DNA from: a bacterium
GTDB taxonomy: Bacteria; DRYD01
DNA: 64,000 nt
Assembly (NCBI GenBank): GCA_030549815.1
Contig: JAUQQQ010000002.1
Coordinates: forward strand, 83,465 to 147,464
Direction of reading: 5' to 3'
Notes under the pieces: generated by a model
What the model was told of the DNA's origin: nothing
What the model saw: the letters and a program-made list of their open reading frames with translations, nothing else
Database searches by the model: none
Made by a program: the position numbers and the translations under genes
In this document: piece by piece, positions 1 through 8,668 of the stretch
How the letters are laid out: the number at the start of each line of letters is the position of its first letter
Numbering within the stretch: position 1 is the stretch's first letter

Positions 1-2
1 GG

Positions 3-779
3 GTAGGCGAAGCCTCCCTTGGGGTAGGAATTGATAATAAAAGTAATAATGAGAAAAATGAAAAATGCAGATTAGTTGAAGAAATTGTAGAAGAGATACA
101 AAATGATCTTAATATTGGATTTGTAGAGTTGAATAATTTTGATAAGAATTATTATAAGCTAAATATAGCAGGGTTGGTATTTTTTGCAAAATTTACAAAG
201 CAAATAAATGAAAATAAATTGGAAATGGTAAAAGAAACTTTTGAAAAAATTATTAAAGAATTAGAAAATAATCCGTTACAAAAAAAGATATTTTACTTCC
301 TTATCCTAATGGTTCTTAAAAATTGGTTGATTTCTAAAACTTATAGGGATAAACTCAAAATGATAGGGGAAAAATCTTTAATAAAATTATTATCTAACTT
401 TTCAAACAGAAAAATTAATTTGAAAGAAATAGATGAGTTAGGAATAGAATTTAAATCTGGTGTATTGAAAAACAAAACAAAAAATGAAGAGATGAAAGAA
501 AATGGTTTTTTCGATGATTCTCCTGAAGAGCTTGCTAAAAAATTAATAAAGAATTTTAACAATGAAAATAAGAAGAAACATTCTATAGTTTTTTACTTTA
601 TTGGAATTAATGAGGATACAAGAGATTTTAGTTTAATACCCTTAAATAGAATAAGAAATGAATATTTAAAAAAATTGGAAGAAGAATTGAAAAAAAACAA
701 TGTGGATGTTTTATTAGCAGAAAAAATTCCAATAGATAATAAAGGAGGAATACTTACAGTAATATTGAGAAGAAAATGA
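3..779 (+). CDS. Hypothetical protein, 5' end outside the window
   Basis: I do not recognise this protein. The frame is open from base 3 to the TGA at 779, so the gene almost certainly begins left of the window. A TTG at 129 is the first usable start inside it, but the frame reads on upstream without a stop. The product is lysine-, asparagine- and glutamate-rich and looks soluble and mostly helical, with no signal peptide or membrane segment. Its last 60 residues contain a compact stretch that could be a small alpha/beta domain. The first codons (3-29) are made by a GC-rich palindromic element and read VGEASLGVG, which resembles an insert in LepA at 10.3 kb. A decayed HEPN/MNT pair lies downstream. 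No function is proposed. Confidence 0.6.
   Translation, partial: VGEASLGVGIDNKSNNEKNEKCRLVEEIVEEIQNDLNIGFVELNNFDKNYYKLNIAGLVFFAKFTKQINENKLEMVKETFEKIIKELENNPLQKKIFYFLILMVLKNWLISKTYRDKLKMIGEKSLIKLLSNFSNRKINLKEIDELGIEFKSGVLKNKTKNEEMKENGFFDDSPEELAKKLIKNFNNENKKKHSIVFYFIGINEDTRDFSLIPLNRIRNEYLKKLEEELKKNNVDVLLAEKIPIDNKGGILTVILRRK
5..28 (+). repeat. GC-rich palindromic micro-element, family A, copy 1
   Basis: Two small palindromes stand side by side: AGGCGAAGCCT (5-15) and CCCTTGGGG (16-24), followed by TAGG. The same arrangement recurs inside lepA (10309-10336, minus strand) and at 11231-11250. Here it lies within an open frame and encodes GEASLGVG. Confidence 0.75.
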
Positions 780-904
780 TTACAAATTTTTCTAAAGAAA
801 AAAGCATATATGCTTATTGCTATCTATTTAAATTTATCTAAAATACAACATATACAATTTCGTCAAATATACATTTGACGAAATAACTAATTGAAGTTTA
901 AAAC

Positions 905-1069
905 AGATTAACAAAAGTCTAATTAAAGTTCATTATAGATCTAACAAAACTATAATTATGATTCACCACTTGATTTAACCAAAACTGTAATTAAAGTTTG
1001 TCTTCAATTTAATAAAAATGTAATTCAAGTTTATCTCTGATTTAACAAAACTATAATTAATTAAACCTC
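905..1069. repeat. Five degenerate tandem repeats of about 33 bp
   Basis: Units begin near 905, 937, 971, 1006 and 1039. Each resembles GATTTAACAAAACTGTAATT followed by AAAGTTTATCTT, and they diverge by several substitutions and small indels. They adjoin directly, with no unique spacers, so this is not a CRISPR array. They occupy most of the gene-free stretch 780-1210. The rest of that gap is AT-rich sequence in which I see no gene or terminator. Confidence 0.6.
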
Positions 1070-1210
1070 AAATAAAACTGTTTTTTATTATAGAAAAAGA
1101 TTTTAGACAAAACTAAAGTAGTTAAAAAATTTTACTATAAAAAGGAGTAAAGGGAAACCAAAAATAAAATTTATAAAGGGTAACAAAATTATTAAAAAAA
1201 TAACTACACT

Positions 1211-1511
1211 ATGGATTGGTAAAAAAGGTTAAATAATTACAAAAAAGCACTCCAACAATTGCAGAAAGGCGTTGAATATTTCAAAAACAAAATCCATAAA
1301 AATGAACCAATAAATGATTTGGAGAAACGATGCTTTCAAGGTAGCTTACAAGCATAACATCATAGAAAATCAAGAAATATGGCTTGAAATGATTAATGCA
1401 AGAAATTTATCTGTACATACCTATGACTCACAATTAGCAGAAGAATTAATTTCAAATATATTAAATAATTATTATCAAGAATTTTTTAAACTATTAGAAA
1501 AATTTCAATGA
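1211..1511 (+). pseudogene. HEPN-domain protein (HI0074-type NTase partner), decayed
   Basis: An intact member of this family is about 135 residues and acts as the HEPN (putative RNase toxin) partner of a minimal nucleotidyltransferase. Here the N-terminal part reads in one frame from ATG 1211 (KRLNNYKKALQQLQKGVEYF), but codon 4 is TAA (1220-1222). The C-terminal part continues in another frame from about 1314 (AFKVAYKHNIIENQEIWLEM, then NARNLSVHTY). The conserved middle helix, usually with a QRFEF-like motif, is missing. A nonsense mutation, a deletion and a frameshift therefore make it non-functional. Only the C-terminal 65 codons remain as a continuous ORF. It overlaps the next gene by 4 nt, as intact modules do. 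The family call is from remembered conservation. Confidence 0.7.
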
Positions 1512-1810
1512 ATATACCACAGGAAATTCTTGATGAACTAATAAAAATATTGAGTGAAAATGAAAAGATAGAAAAAGCTGTTCTTATTGGTTCTCGATCA
1601 AGAAATGATAATGCTCCCTATTCTGATATAGATATAGTAATTTTTGCACCTTCTATGAGCTTTAGTGAATACCTCCAATTCTTATCAAATTTCGATAATA
1701 TCAAAACTCTCATTTCCTTTGATATTATAAAATAAGAAACAATAAAAGATTATAATTTCATAAAAACAATACAAAAAGAAGGAAAGGTTATTTTTGAAAA
1801 AAAAGGCTGA
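1508..1810 (+). pseudogene. MNT-type nucleotidyltransferase antitoxin, interrupted by a stop
   Basis: This is the minimal nucleotidyltransferase that pairs with the HEPN gene upstream, with its ATG overlapping the HEPN end (ATGA-type). The Pol-beta signature is present: GSRSR, then SDIDIVIF with the two metal-binding aspartates. An in-frame TAA (1733-1735) follows FDIIK. The same frame then continues for 24 codons (ETIKDYNFIKTIQKEGKVIF and onward) to TGA at 1808-1810, and that tail fits the family's usual end. The stop thus removes about the last fifth of the protein. Whether the 75-residue product keeps any activity is unknown. Confidence 0.7.
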
Positions 1811-2037
1811 TTAAAAATATATTGATATACTTATTAATATAGCAAAAAGTTTCCTACTAATTTGGGAACAAGTTTAAACACCGCTGCATTTGCAAAAACC
1901 ATTATCTTCTTTAAATTACTTATTATATAATTTTTCAAATTTTACTCTTTTTCATTATTAGTTTTATTTGAAATTTTCTGAATAGCCTAAGAAACCTTAA
2001 GGTAATCAATGCTCTTTTCAATTGTTAGTTAAGTATT

Positions 2038-4068
2038 TTAAGTTTGAATTTTTTCCATTACTTGTCCGTCTAATTCCCATCCCAATTCTGTTTGATTTAT
2101 ACCATTAACCAAAACTTTTTGTCCTTCTTTTGGATTGAGTTTGAACAACAATGTAGACAAAGGATTAACAAATGATTCTTCTATTTTATTTCCTATTCCC
2201 CTACCCCCCATCGTTAAGTCTTTAGTACAATAATCTTGCAAGATGTTATATACTTCTTCGGTTACTTCAATTTCTATCCTTCTTAAATCTCTAATTCTCT
2301 CTTTTACATTATTAAACATCTTTTCAAATATTAATTTAGCGGAATGTGGCCTAATAAAGTCAAAAACAATAATATTTTCTCCAATTCTATTTAATATTTC
2401 TGGTCTATTTATTCGGAATTTAAAGTAATCCTGAATAAAGTTTTTAATTTCAATCTCCACTTGCTCATAAGGCATATCTGGAGAAACCCTTGTTATTTTA
2501 TTCCCCTGATTATCTATATCATAAACACCAAGGTTAGAAGTAAAGATTATTATACATTCATTAAAATATACGGTTTCTCCTCTGCCTGATGTTAATCTAC
2601 CTTCATCTAATATTTGTAAGAATACATCAAGTATTCTTGGATGTGCCTTTTCTATTTCATCAAAAAGAACGATAGAAAAAGGATTTTGCTTAATTGCATT
2701 GGTTAATTGTCCTCCTGCATCATAACCCACATATCCTGGGGGTGCACCTATCAACCTTTGATCAGTGTGCTCTTTTGAATACTCTGACATATCAAATCTT
2801 ATATAACTACTTTGATTACCGAATATTAATTCTGTCAAAGCTTTAGCCAACTCTGTTTTTCCAACTCCTGTAGGTCCTGCAAAAAACATAACCCCTTTAG
2901 GCCTGGAAGCATTTATACCAAACTGAGAACCTGAAATATCAAAAAAAGATCTTCTAACTATCTCACAAGCTTTTTTTATTGCTTTATCCTGCCCTTTGAC
3001 CCTTCTTTTTAATATCTCTTCAGCATTTGCTATATCATCCCAATTTAATTTAGCCCAAGGATTATCCTTAACACCAACTTTATACCTCCTTATTGCTTCA
3101 TTTATCTCCAAAATAGATATTTTCTCTCTTTTTGCTAATGACACAATCCCTATAATTTCTGAACCAAACATCTTATGTGTATTATCTATGAAAACATCTA
3201 TTATTTCCTCTTTCTTTTGTTGATCATTTTCAATAATTTCAAAATCGTCAAGGCGAGGAAGTAATGTTTCAATTATAACCCTTCTTACAATATTATCAGG
3301 GCGGGGTATGTTTATAACTTTAACCTTGTGATTATCCAACGTATACCAAGCAGGTAAATCACTTTCTTTATCAACAATTATAAAAACAGCATTATACTTT
3401 GGAAAAACTGAACTTTGATTGTTTGATTTTTCATTGGAATATTTAGTATTTTCTGCATCTGGTACATTTGCTATAGTTTGAGATGCTATAGGATTAATAA
3501 CCTTTGGAACAGCAACTTGGGATAACCTAAACATTTTGTATAAAAACTCATTTATGTCTCTTTCCGCTATTTCCCTTAATCTACTTGCAAAATTAAGTAT
3601 AACTGCAACATAATGTTCATTATTATTAACTATTGTTTCAATGCTTTCGTAAGCTCTTGCCAATATAGCAGGAACATAACCATCTTTATTTGGATTTTCT
3701 TTAATAAATTTTTTAAATACATCCAGATTTCCCTTAACCAATTTAAAACCAAAAATAGGCTCAAATGAAATAACAAGATCATAATCATCGTAATTTGTCA
3801 ATAAAATCCCCAAGAAATCAGTAAGCCTTGCAGTAATTACCTGAGAATTTTCCACTTTCTGAGAGCTTGATTCAACTTCTGTTTTAGAAACATTTCCTGA
3901 TGAAGAAACAACAATGTTACCAGCGGTGGAAACAGCTTGAGAAGAATAATTACCACTTAAATTTATTTCAATAGGATAAATATCATAAATATTTCCTTCT
4001 AAAACAAATTGAGATTTTATAGAGTTAAACCTTAATATTTCTTTTGCCCATTTAGATAACTCAAACAT
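2038..4068 (-). CDS. ClpB/ClpA-like AAA+ protein with one active ATPase module
   Basis: The C-terminal half is a ClpA/B D2-type AAA+ domain. Walker A is GPTGVGKT near residue 396. The pore loop is in GYVGYDAGG, Walker B is VLFDEIEKAHP near 465, sensor 1 is IIFTSN, and a D2-small domain follows from about 570 to 660 (GGRGIGNKIEE). The first 300 residues look like a second AAA fold that has lost its Walker motifs: FVLEGNIYDIYP at the start, and a sensor-1 to arginine-finger-like run ending NIPRPDNIVRRVIIETLLPR. A serine-rich low-complexity insert sits at about residues 40-80. Unlike true ClpB it has no Clp-N domain, no coiled-coil M-domain and only one working ATPase. It is probably a remodelling ATPase; its substrate is unknown. 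It is last in the lepA-comF operon. Confidence 0.8.
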   Translation of the reverse strand: MFELSKWAKEILRFNSIKSQFVLEGNIYDIYPIEINLSGNYSSQAVSTAGNIVVSSSGNVSKTEVESSSQKVENSQVITARLTDFLGILLTNYDDYDLVISFEPIFGFKLVKGNLDVFKKFIKENPNKDGYVPAILARAYESIETIVNNNEHYVAVILNFASRLREIAERDINEFLYKMFRLSQVAVPKVINPIASQTIANVPDAENTKYSNEKSNNQSSVFPKYNAVFIIVDKESDLPAWYTLDNHKVKVINIPRPDNIVRRVIIETLLPRLDDFEIIENDQQKKEEIIDVFIDNTHKMFGSEIIGIVSLAKREKISILEINEAIRRYKVGVKDNPWAKLNWDDIANAEEILKRRVKGQDKAIKKACEIVRRSFFDISGSQFGINASRPKGVMFFAGPTGVGKTELAKALTELIFGNQSSYIRFDMSEYSKEHTDQRLIGAPPGYVGYDAGGQLTNAIKQNPFSIVLFDEIEKAHPRILDVFLQILDEGRLTSGRGETVYFNECIIIFTSNLGVYDIDNQGNKITRVSPDMPYEQVEIEIKNFIQDYFKFRINRPEILNRIGENIIVFDFIRPHSAKLIFEKMFNNVKERIRDLRRIEIEVTEEVYNILQDYCTKDLTMGGRGIGNKIEESFVNPLSTLLFKLNPKEGQKVLVNGINQTELGWELDGQVMEKIQT

Positions 4069-4088
4069 TTAACCACCCCTTTTTAATT

Positions 4089-4802
4089 TCATGCTTTTGC
4101 AATAACTAAGCAATCTATCTTTACATTACCAACTTTTTCCTTTATTAACTTCGAAGCTTCATTTAAAGTAGAACCCGTTGTAGAAACATCATCAAAAATA
4201 ATTATTCTACCATTTTCTAATCTCTGAATATTATTATAATTCAAAATAAACTTATCCTTTGCATTTAATATCCTTTCTTTTCTGTCCTTTATCAAATGTT
4301 GCAATCTCTTTTTCTTAAAATTTACAGCAAAAAGATTAACAATCTCTATATTGTATTTGCTTAACCAATTTGCAAGAAGTAAAGAAATTAGGTAATTATT
4401 TATCTTTTCATGATTCGGAATAAAAGTAAAAACTTTTGTGTTAAAAACTCCTTTACAAACATCGTTCCATATTTTTTCATCAATAGAACTAATTAATCTT
4501 GATACATAAACAAGCACATCCAAACGATTATGGAATTTTGATATCTCTAACATCTTATAGAAATCAGAATAAGAAAAGAGAAAATAAAAATTATCAAACC
4601 AAACTTTCTCCAACTCCTTCTCAAAATATTCCTTCGGTAATTTCCTTAAATACATCTTTTGTTTTAAATCTTCAAAACAGGTTGAACAAATAGAATCAAG
4701 TGAAAAGTAATCACAAAATATACATCTATTATCAAAAAGAACAAACTTATAGAATTTAAGATAAGAAACAACCATAAAATTGATTATTTTTTTAGAGATC
4801 AT
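4089..4802 (-). CDS. comF: ComF/GntX-family phosphoribosyltransferase-like protein
   Basis: This is the standard ComF layout. An N-terminal zinc ribbon (CIFC about residue 28, CSTC about 38) is followed by a type I phosphoribosyltransferase fold whose PRPP loop is IIIFDDVSTTGSTLNEA near residues 202-218. ComF proteins take part in DNA uptake or recombination in competent bacteria, but many genomes carry them without proven competence. The length of 237 is normal. A G-rich run (GGGGTAGGGGG) lies just upstream of the ATG and probably serves as its ribosome binding site. The neighbour radA is also a recombination gene, and the two are often found together. Confidence 0.85.
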   Translation of the reverse strand: MISKKIINFMVVSYLKFYKFVLFDNRCIFCDYFSLDSICSTCFEDLKQKMYLRKLPKEYFEKELEKVWFDNFYFLFSYSDFYKMLEISKFHNRLDVLVYVSRLISSIDEKIWNDVCKGVFNTKVFTFIPNHEKINNYLISLLLANWLSKYNIEIVNLFAVNFKKKRLQHLIKDRKERILNAKDKFILNYNNIQRLENGRIIIFDDVSTTGSTLNEASKLIKEKVGNVKIDCLVIAKA

Positions 4803-4829
4803 CTCATTAATCCCCCTACCCCAATCAAA

Positions 4830-5732
4830 TTACGATAATGAGAAATATTCCTCTGATTGATAAACTCCTGTTAATTCTTTTTTGTATTGCATTAAAACAT
4901 CATTAATTAATGTGCTTGCTCCAATTCGGTAATAATCTGGGCTCATAAAATAATCCCCCAATGTTTCGTTTAATATAACAGTATATCTAATTGCGTCTTT
5001 AGCTGTTCTTATTCCACCTGCAGGTTTAATTCCTACTTTTCTGCCAGTATAGTAATAGAAATCTTTAATAGCGTAGAGCATAACCAGGAAAGCTTGTGGA
5101 GTGGCAGCGGGATTAATCTTTCCTGTAGATGTTTTAATAAAATCAGCATTTGCAAACATTGCTATTAAACTTGCTAACCTTATATGTTCATAGGTTGGTA
5201 ATTCCCCTGTTTCCAATATAACCTTCAAATGTGCTCCGAATTTAGAGCAAATTTCTTTGGCTTTTGCTACCTCATCATAGACCACATGATATTTTCCTTC
5301 TAAGAAAGCATGCCGATTTATAACTATATCAACTTCATCTGCACCTTCTCTTAAAGCATATAATAATTCTTTTTCTTTTATTTCCCAATCTACTTGCCCG
5401 CTTGGAAAATAAGTAGAGACCGTTGCAACTTTAACATCATTACTTCCTATTTTTTCAAGAATGTTTTTGGCTTGTCTTATAAGACTAGGGTATACACACA
5501 CTGCAGCAAAAGAAGGAACTCCATCCATTGGCTTAACAGCTTTATAAACAAGATGCTCTATCCTACCTGTTGTATCTTTACCTTCCAAACTTGTTAAATC
5601 CATACACGATATAATGAATTTCAACGCCCAAATTTTTGAATCTTTCTTTATACTTCTTTTTGATAAATTTTCAACCCTTTCATTCAACATTTTAGTGTCT
5701 ATCGGCATATAAAAATCTTTCAATATTTTCAT
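4830..5732 (-). CDS. deoC: Deoxyribose-phosphate aldolase
   Basis: A TIM-barrel class I aldolase that splits 2-deoxyribose-5-phosphate into glyceraldehyde-3-phosphate and acetaldehyde. Recognisable blocks are STYFPSGQ, the EVDIVIN strand, KVILETGEL, and ADFIKTSTG, whose lysine forms the Schiff base. The second lysine motif is VGIKPAGGIRT. The product, 300 residues, is longer than the 220-260 of short DeoC and belongs to the larger subtype. It allows use of deoxynucleosides as carbon source. It lies between radA and comF with gaps of 11 and 27 nt and is probably co-transcribed with them. Confidence 0.93.
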   Translation of the reverse strand: MKILKDFYMPIDTKMLNERVENLSKRSIKKDSKIWALKFIISCMDLTSLEGKDTTGRIEHLVYKAVKPMDGVPSFAAVCVYPSLIRQAKNILEKIGSNDVKVATVSTYFPSGQVDWEIKEKELLYALREGADEVDIVINRHAFLEGKYHVVYDEVAKAKEICSKFGAHLKVILETGELPTYEHIRLASLIAMFANADFIKTSTGKINPAATPQAFLVMLYAIKDFYYYTGRKVGIKPAGGIRTAKDAIRYTVILNETLGDYFMSPDYYRIGASTLINDVLMQYKKELTGVYQSEEYFSLS

Positions 5733-5743
5733 AATCTAACCCC

Positions 5744-7090
5744 CTATATTTTCCATATTTTCAATAAATCTTCCAAGCTCTCTAATTTATAGAATTCAAT
5801 ATTTTGAACTAATTCCTTCAAATCTGGATATTCACAAAATACTTCATCTTTGGAAAAATTTGAATATACTTTTTCAATTGAAAACTTAGAGGATTCCAAT
5901 AAAAATAACCTAAACCTATTTTTTGAAATAGGCTCGATATTTGAATATAAACTGAGATTTCCAATGAAAATTGAACGATTAACAGGAAAAACAAGAAAAG
6001 AGGAAATAATCGAAACTGCGATCGAAAAATCCACAGCGTTTGAGAATACCCTTAAAGCACCGACTATAGACATTATAATATCATACTTATACAACTCAAA
6101 CTTCAAAAATTTTTCGATTATAGAGCTAATAACCATAACTTTGACAGTATCAATTCCCCAAATAATTCTCTTAGGTTTTTCAGAAAAAGACCTATTAACA
6201 AGAGCTTGAATTTCTATCGGTATTAATCTACTTCCTTCAGGAAGAAAAGATAAAACAGATCCTGCTTTTTTACCAACATGGGAATATTGATTATAATTAT
6301 CTTCTTTTAATCCCTGTTCAGTCATTACAAAAACACCAATTTCATCAGTGCTTCCATACCTGTTTTTAGAAACTCTTATTACCCTGTAATCATCCCTACT
6401 TTCAAATATTAGAACAACATCAACCATATGTTCTAAAAACTTTGGACCAGCAATATACCCAGCCTTAGTTACATGAGCCAATATGACAAAAGTTTTTTTA
6501 TTATTCTTAGAAAACTCCACAATTTTATCGATACAATTCTTTACTTGAGATATAGAACCAATCGGAGTTGATAAATCTAATGAACGAATTGCTTGAATAG
6601 AATCAATAAATATAATATCAAAATCTTTCGCTGCTTCCAAAATATAACCAATATTTGTATTATCAAATAAATACAAATTATCTGAATAATTATTGAATAA
6701 TCTATCAAATCTTGCACGAACATTACTATAATTCTCTTCAGCACATACATATAAAACTTTGAAATTCTTGGAAATATTGTAGGCAGTTTGCAAAGATAAT
6801 GTTGATTTACCTATCCCTGGGCTACCTGCCAATAAAACTATTGTATTTTTATATATTCCTCCTCCTAAACACCGATTCAGTTCATTAAAACCAGTATCGA
6901 AAATAAAAAAGTCTTGTTTATCTACCTGACTAATTTTTAAGGGCTTTACTAAATTAGTATTTTCTTGTAAAATATTCTCTTTTGAATTCAGAACAAAAGT
7001 ATCCCACGCTTGACAATTCGGACACTTTCCTAACCAATATTTAGATATATAACCACAATCAGAGCATATATATTCCTGAGTTTTTTTCAT
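5744..7090 (-). CDS. radA: DNA repair protein RadA/Sms
   Basis: This RecA-like helicase promotes branch migration in recombination. Seen in order: a four-cysteine zinc finger (CSDC at 9-12, CPNC at 23-26), Walker A GSPGIGKST near residue 87, Walker B-like IIFIDSIQAI, the RadA-specific KNRYG motif near 240, and a C-terminal Lon-like domain that is shorter and less conserved than usual. The length of 448 is typical. Its start codon lies 14 nt after jag. Confidence 0.95.
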   Translation of the reverse strand: MKKTQEYICSDCGYISKYWLGKCPNCQAWDTFVLNSKENILQENTNLVKPLKISQVDKQDFFIFDTGFNELNRCLGGGIYKNTIVLLAGSPGIGKSTLSLQTAYNISKNFKVLYVCAEENYSNVRARFDRLFNNYSDNLYLFDNTNIGYILEAAKDFDIIFIDSIQAIRSLDLSTPIGSISQVKNCIDKIVEFSKNNKKTFVILAHVTKAGYIAGPKFLEHMVDVVLIFESRDDYRVIRVSKNRYGSTDEIGVFVMTEQGLKEDNYNQYSHVGKKAGSVLSFLPEGSRLIPIEIQALVNRSFSEKPKRIIWGIDTVKVMVISSIIEKFLKFELYKYDIIMSIVGALRVFSNAVDFSIAVSIISSFLVFPVNRSIFIGNLSLYSNIEPISKNRFRLFLLESSKFSIEKVYSNFSKDEVFCEYPDLKELVQNIEFYKLESLEDLLKIWKI

Positions 7091-7104
7091 CCTTTTTAGC
7101 TAAT

Positions 7105-7890
7105 TTAGCTAAAGAAACTCTCTGAACTACCTAATAAAGGAGCAATAACAACAGATTTATAGGGATTTTCTCCAATAGAATAAGTAGTTACATACTGATT
7201 ATCTTTAAGTGCCATATGAATAATTTTCCTTTCAAAAGCCAACATAGGTGCTAATGTTATGGGTTCCTTTTTCTGTTGAACTATTTTAGCAGTTTTTAGT
7301 GCTAAATCTATCAACTGCTTTTTCCTTCTCTCTCTATAATTATCACTATCTATAATTACATAATTCCGCTGATCCTTTGGAAGATTTTTATTAATAATAA
7401 AATTAATATAGTTTTGGATTGCATTAAGAGTGTTTCCGTGTTTGCCAATAAGCATTCCCTTATCTTTTCCATCTATTTCAATAATAAAATCACCGGATGC
7501 TCCTACGTCAGAAGAAGATAATCCCTCCTTTTGTTCTGAAAATTCTCTTTTCTGGGTCCATTCTCCAGTATTGCTAACTTTAAAAACTACATCTGCTTCT
7601 AACAGATTTGTTATTTCTTTTAAAATATCTAATGACTTTATAACGTATTCTGGTAATCCAGAAAAATCAACTTTTTTTTCATTTTTAGTAGATTTATACT
7701 CAGTATTTTCTTGTTTTTTTAATTTAACTCTTATAAATACTTGTCCTGTTTGTTTTTCTTTAAGTATATCAAGAATACTACTTGGTTTTTCAGATATTTT
7801 TTCAATGATTAAATCATCTATACTTACTTTTAGAGTTTGTAAAGCTTTGTTAACTGCTTCCTCGTATGTTTTTCCTGAAAATTCGTACAT
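7105..7890 (-). CDS. jag: Jag/KhpB RNA-binding protein
   Basis: Three domains are visible. The Jag N-terminal domain (MYEFSGKTYEEAVNKAL) comes first, then a KH domain with a GKHGNTLNAIQ loop near residue 148, then an R3H domain ending near 230-240. This family binds RNA and, in other bacteria, influences cell-division and cell-wall proteins together with KhpA. It follows yidC in the same orientation, the classic gene pair. The linker (about 60-100) is lysine-rich and variable. Confidence 0.92.
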   Translation of the reverse strand: MYEFSGKTYEEAVNKALQTLKVSIDDLIIEKISEKPSSILDILKEKQTGQVFIRVKLKKQENTEYKSTKNEKKVDFSGLPEYVIKSLDILKEITNLLEADVVFKVSNTGEWTQKREFSEQKEGLSSSDVGASGDFIIEIDGKDKGMLIGKHGNTLNAIQNYINFIINKNLPKDQRNYVIIDSDNYRERRKKQLIDLALKTAKIVQQKKEPITLAPMLAFERKIIHMALKDNQYVTTYSIGENPYKSVVIAPLLGSSESFFS

Positions 7891-7914
7891 TTTTGTTACT
7901 TTTGGGGATTTGTA

Positions 7915-7938
7915 TTCCGCACTTTCCCCATGGCGGAA
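7915..7938. promoter_or_regulatory. Intercistronic hairpin between yidC and jag
   Basis: TTCCGC (7915-7920) and GCGGAA (7933-7938) form a 6-bp stem with a 12-base loop containing CCCC. No T-run follows on the minus strand, so it is not a typical terminator. It may affect yidC/jag mRNA processing, or it may be another GC-rich micro-element. Confidence 0.35.
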
Positions 7939-7939
7939 A

Positions 7940-8665
7940 TTAAGTTCCTACATTTTCCAATTTTGCCGACTTTTCTTCCTCTTTCTCTAACTGCTTTAAT
8001 TTTTCTTTATCCACATCCTCAACCTTTATGAATTTATATATTAACCATCCCGCTATTATCCCAATTACATTAAAAGAAAACCAGTAGAGTATGAAAGCAG
8101 AAGGGAAACTAAAGAAAAGAATAGCAAAAGTCCCTAACATAATTAACTGCATACTTTCAGCATTCTTTTTTTCCTCAGGTGTGCTATAACTCGTAGGAGT
8201 TATTTTAAAACTTAAATACATAGAAAGAACATAGAGAGCAAACAGAATAAAATCTGGTTTGGCAAGAGATTTTATCCATAAAAATGAAATCTGTTCCAAA
8301 ATTTTTATTTCATCTTTAACAGCGAAAAACACTGCAAAAAGAATAGGAATTTGTATAAAGCTTAAAAGAAGAGAAGTAAAACAACCTTGTAAAGGATTAA
8401 ACCCAAGTGTTTTATAAAGGTTCATTTGTTTTTCTACCAGTAATTGAGGATTATCTTTATATTTTTTCTGTAAATTCAGTAAATAAGGTTGGATACTTTT
8501 CATCTTAACCTGCATCTCATACATTACTTTAGTTTGCACAACATAAAGTGGTAGTATAATAGATTTTGTAACAACTCCTAATAGAATCAAAGCCCAACCA
8601 TAATCGTTAGTCCACCCATTTAAGTAGTTTAACAATGCTTTAAATATCCCTACAAATAAATCCAT
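7940..8665 (-). CDS. yidC: Membrane protein insertase YidC/Oxa1
   Basis: It inserts membrane proteins alone or with SecYEG. The conserved core starts with WALILLGVVTKSIILPLYVVQ, which carries the positively charged residue of the hydrophilic groove, and the cytoplasmic hairpin follows (MKSIQPYLLNLQKKYKDNPQ). Next comes LGFNPLQGCFTSLLLSFIQIP and two or three further membrane helices to about residue 215. At 241 residues it is the short form, without the large periplasmic domain of proteobacterial YidC. The tail is rich in lysine and glutamate. It sits between a TPR gene and jag. Confidence 0.92.
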   Translation of the reverse strand: MDLFVGIFKALLNYLNGWTNDYGWALILLGVVTKSIILPLYVVQTKVMYEMQVKMKSIQPYLLNLQKKYKDNPQLLVEKQMNLYKTLGFNPLQGCFTSLLLSFIQIPILFAVFFAVKDEIKILEQISFLWIKSLAKPDFILFALYVLSMYLSFKITPTSYSTPEEKKNAESMQLIMLGTFAILFFSFPSAFILYWFSFNVIGIIAGWLIYKFIKVEDVDKEKLKQLEKEEEKSAKLENVGT

Positions 8666-8668
8666 AAT

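Noticed and set aside
905-1069. CRISPR array
   Set aside because: Units adjoin without unique spacers and are too divergent; no cas gene is present.
1220-1735. TAA read as a sense codon (alternative genetic code)
   Set aside because: TAA ends most intact genes in the window, and the genes with internal TAA also carry deletions or frameshifts.
5850-6209. 119-codon plus-strand ORF opposite radA
   Set aside because: It lies wholly within the well-supported RadA frame and resembles no protein.
7430-7990. 186-codon plus-strand ORF opposite jag and yidC
   Set aside because: Antisense to two clear genes; serine- and phenylalanine-rich composition is typical of a shadow frame.
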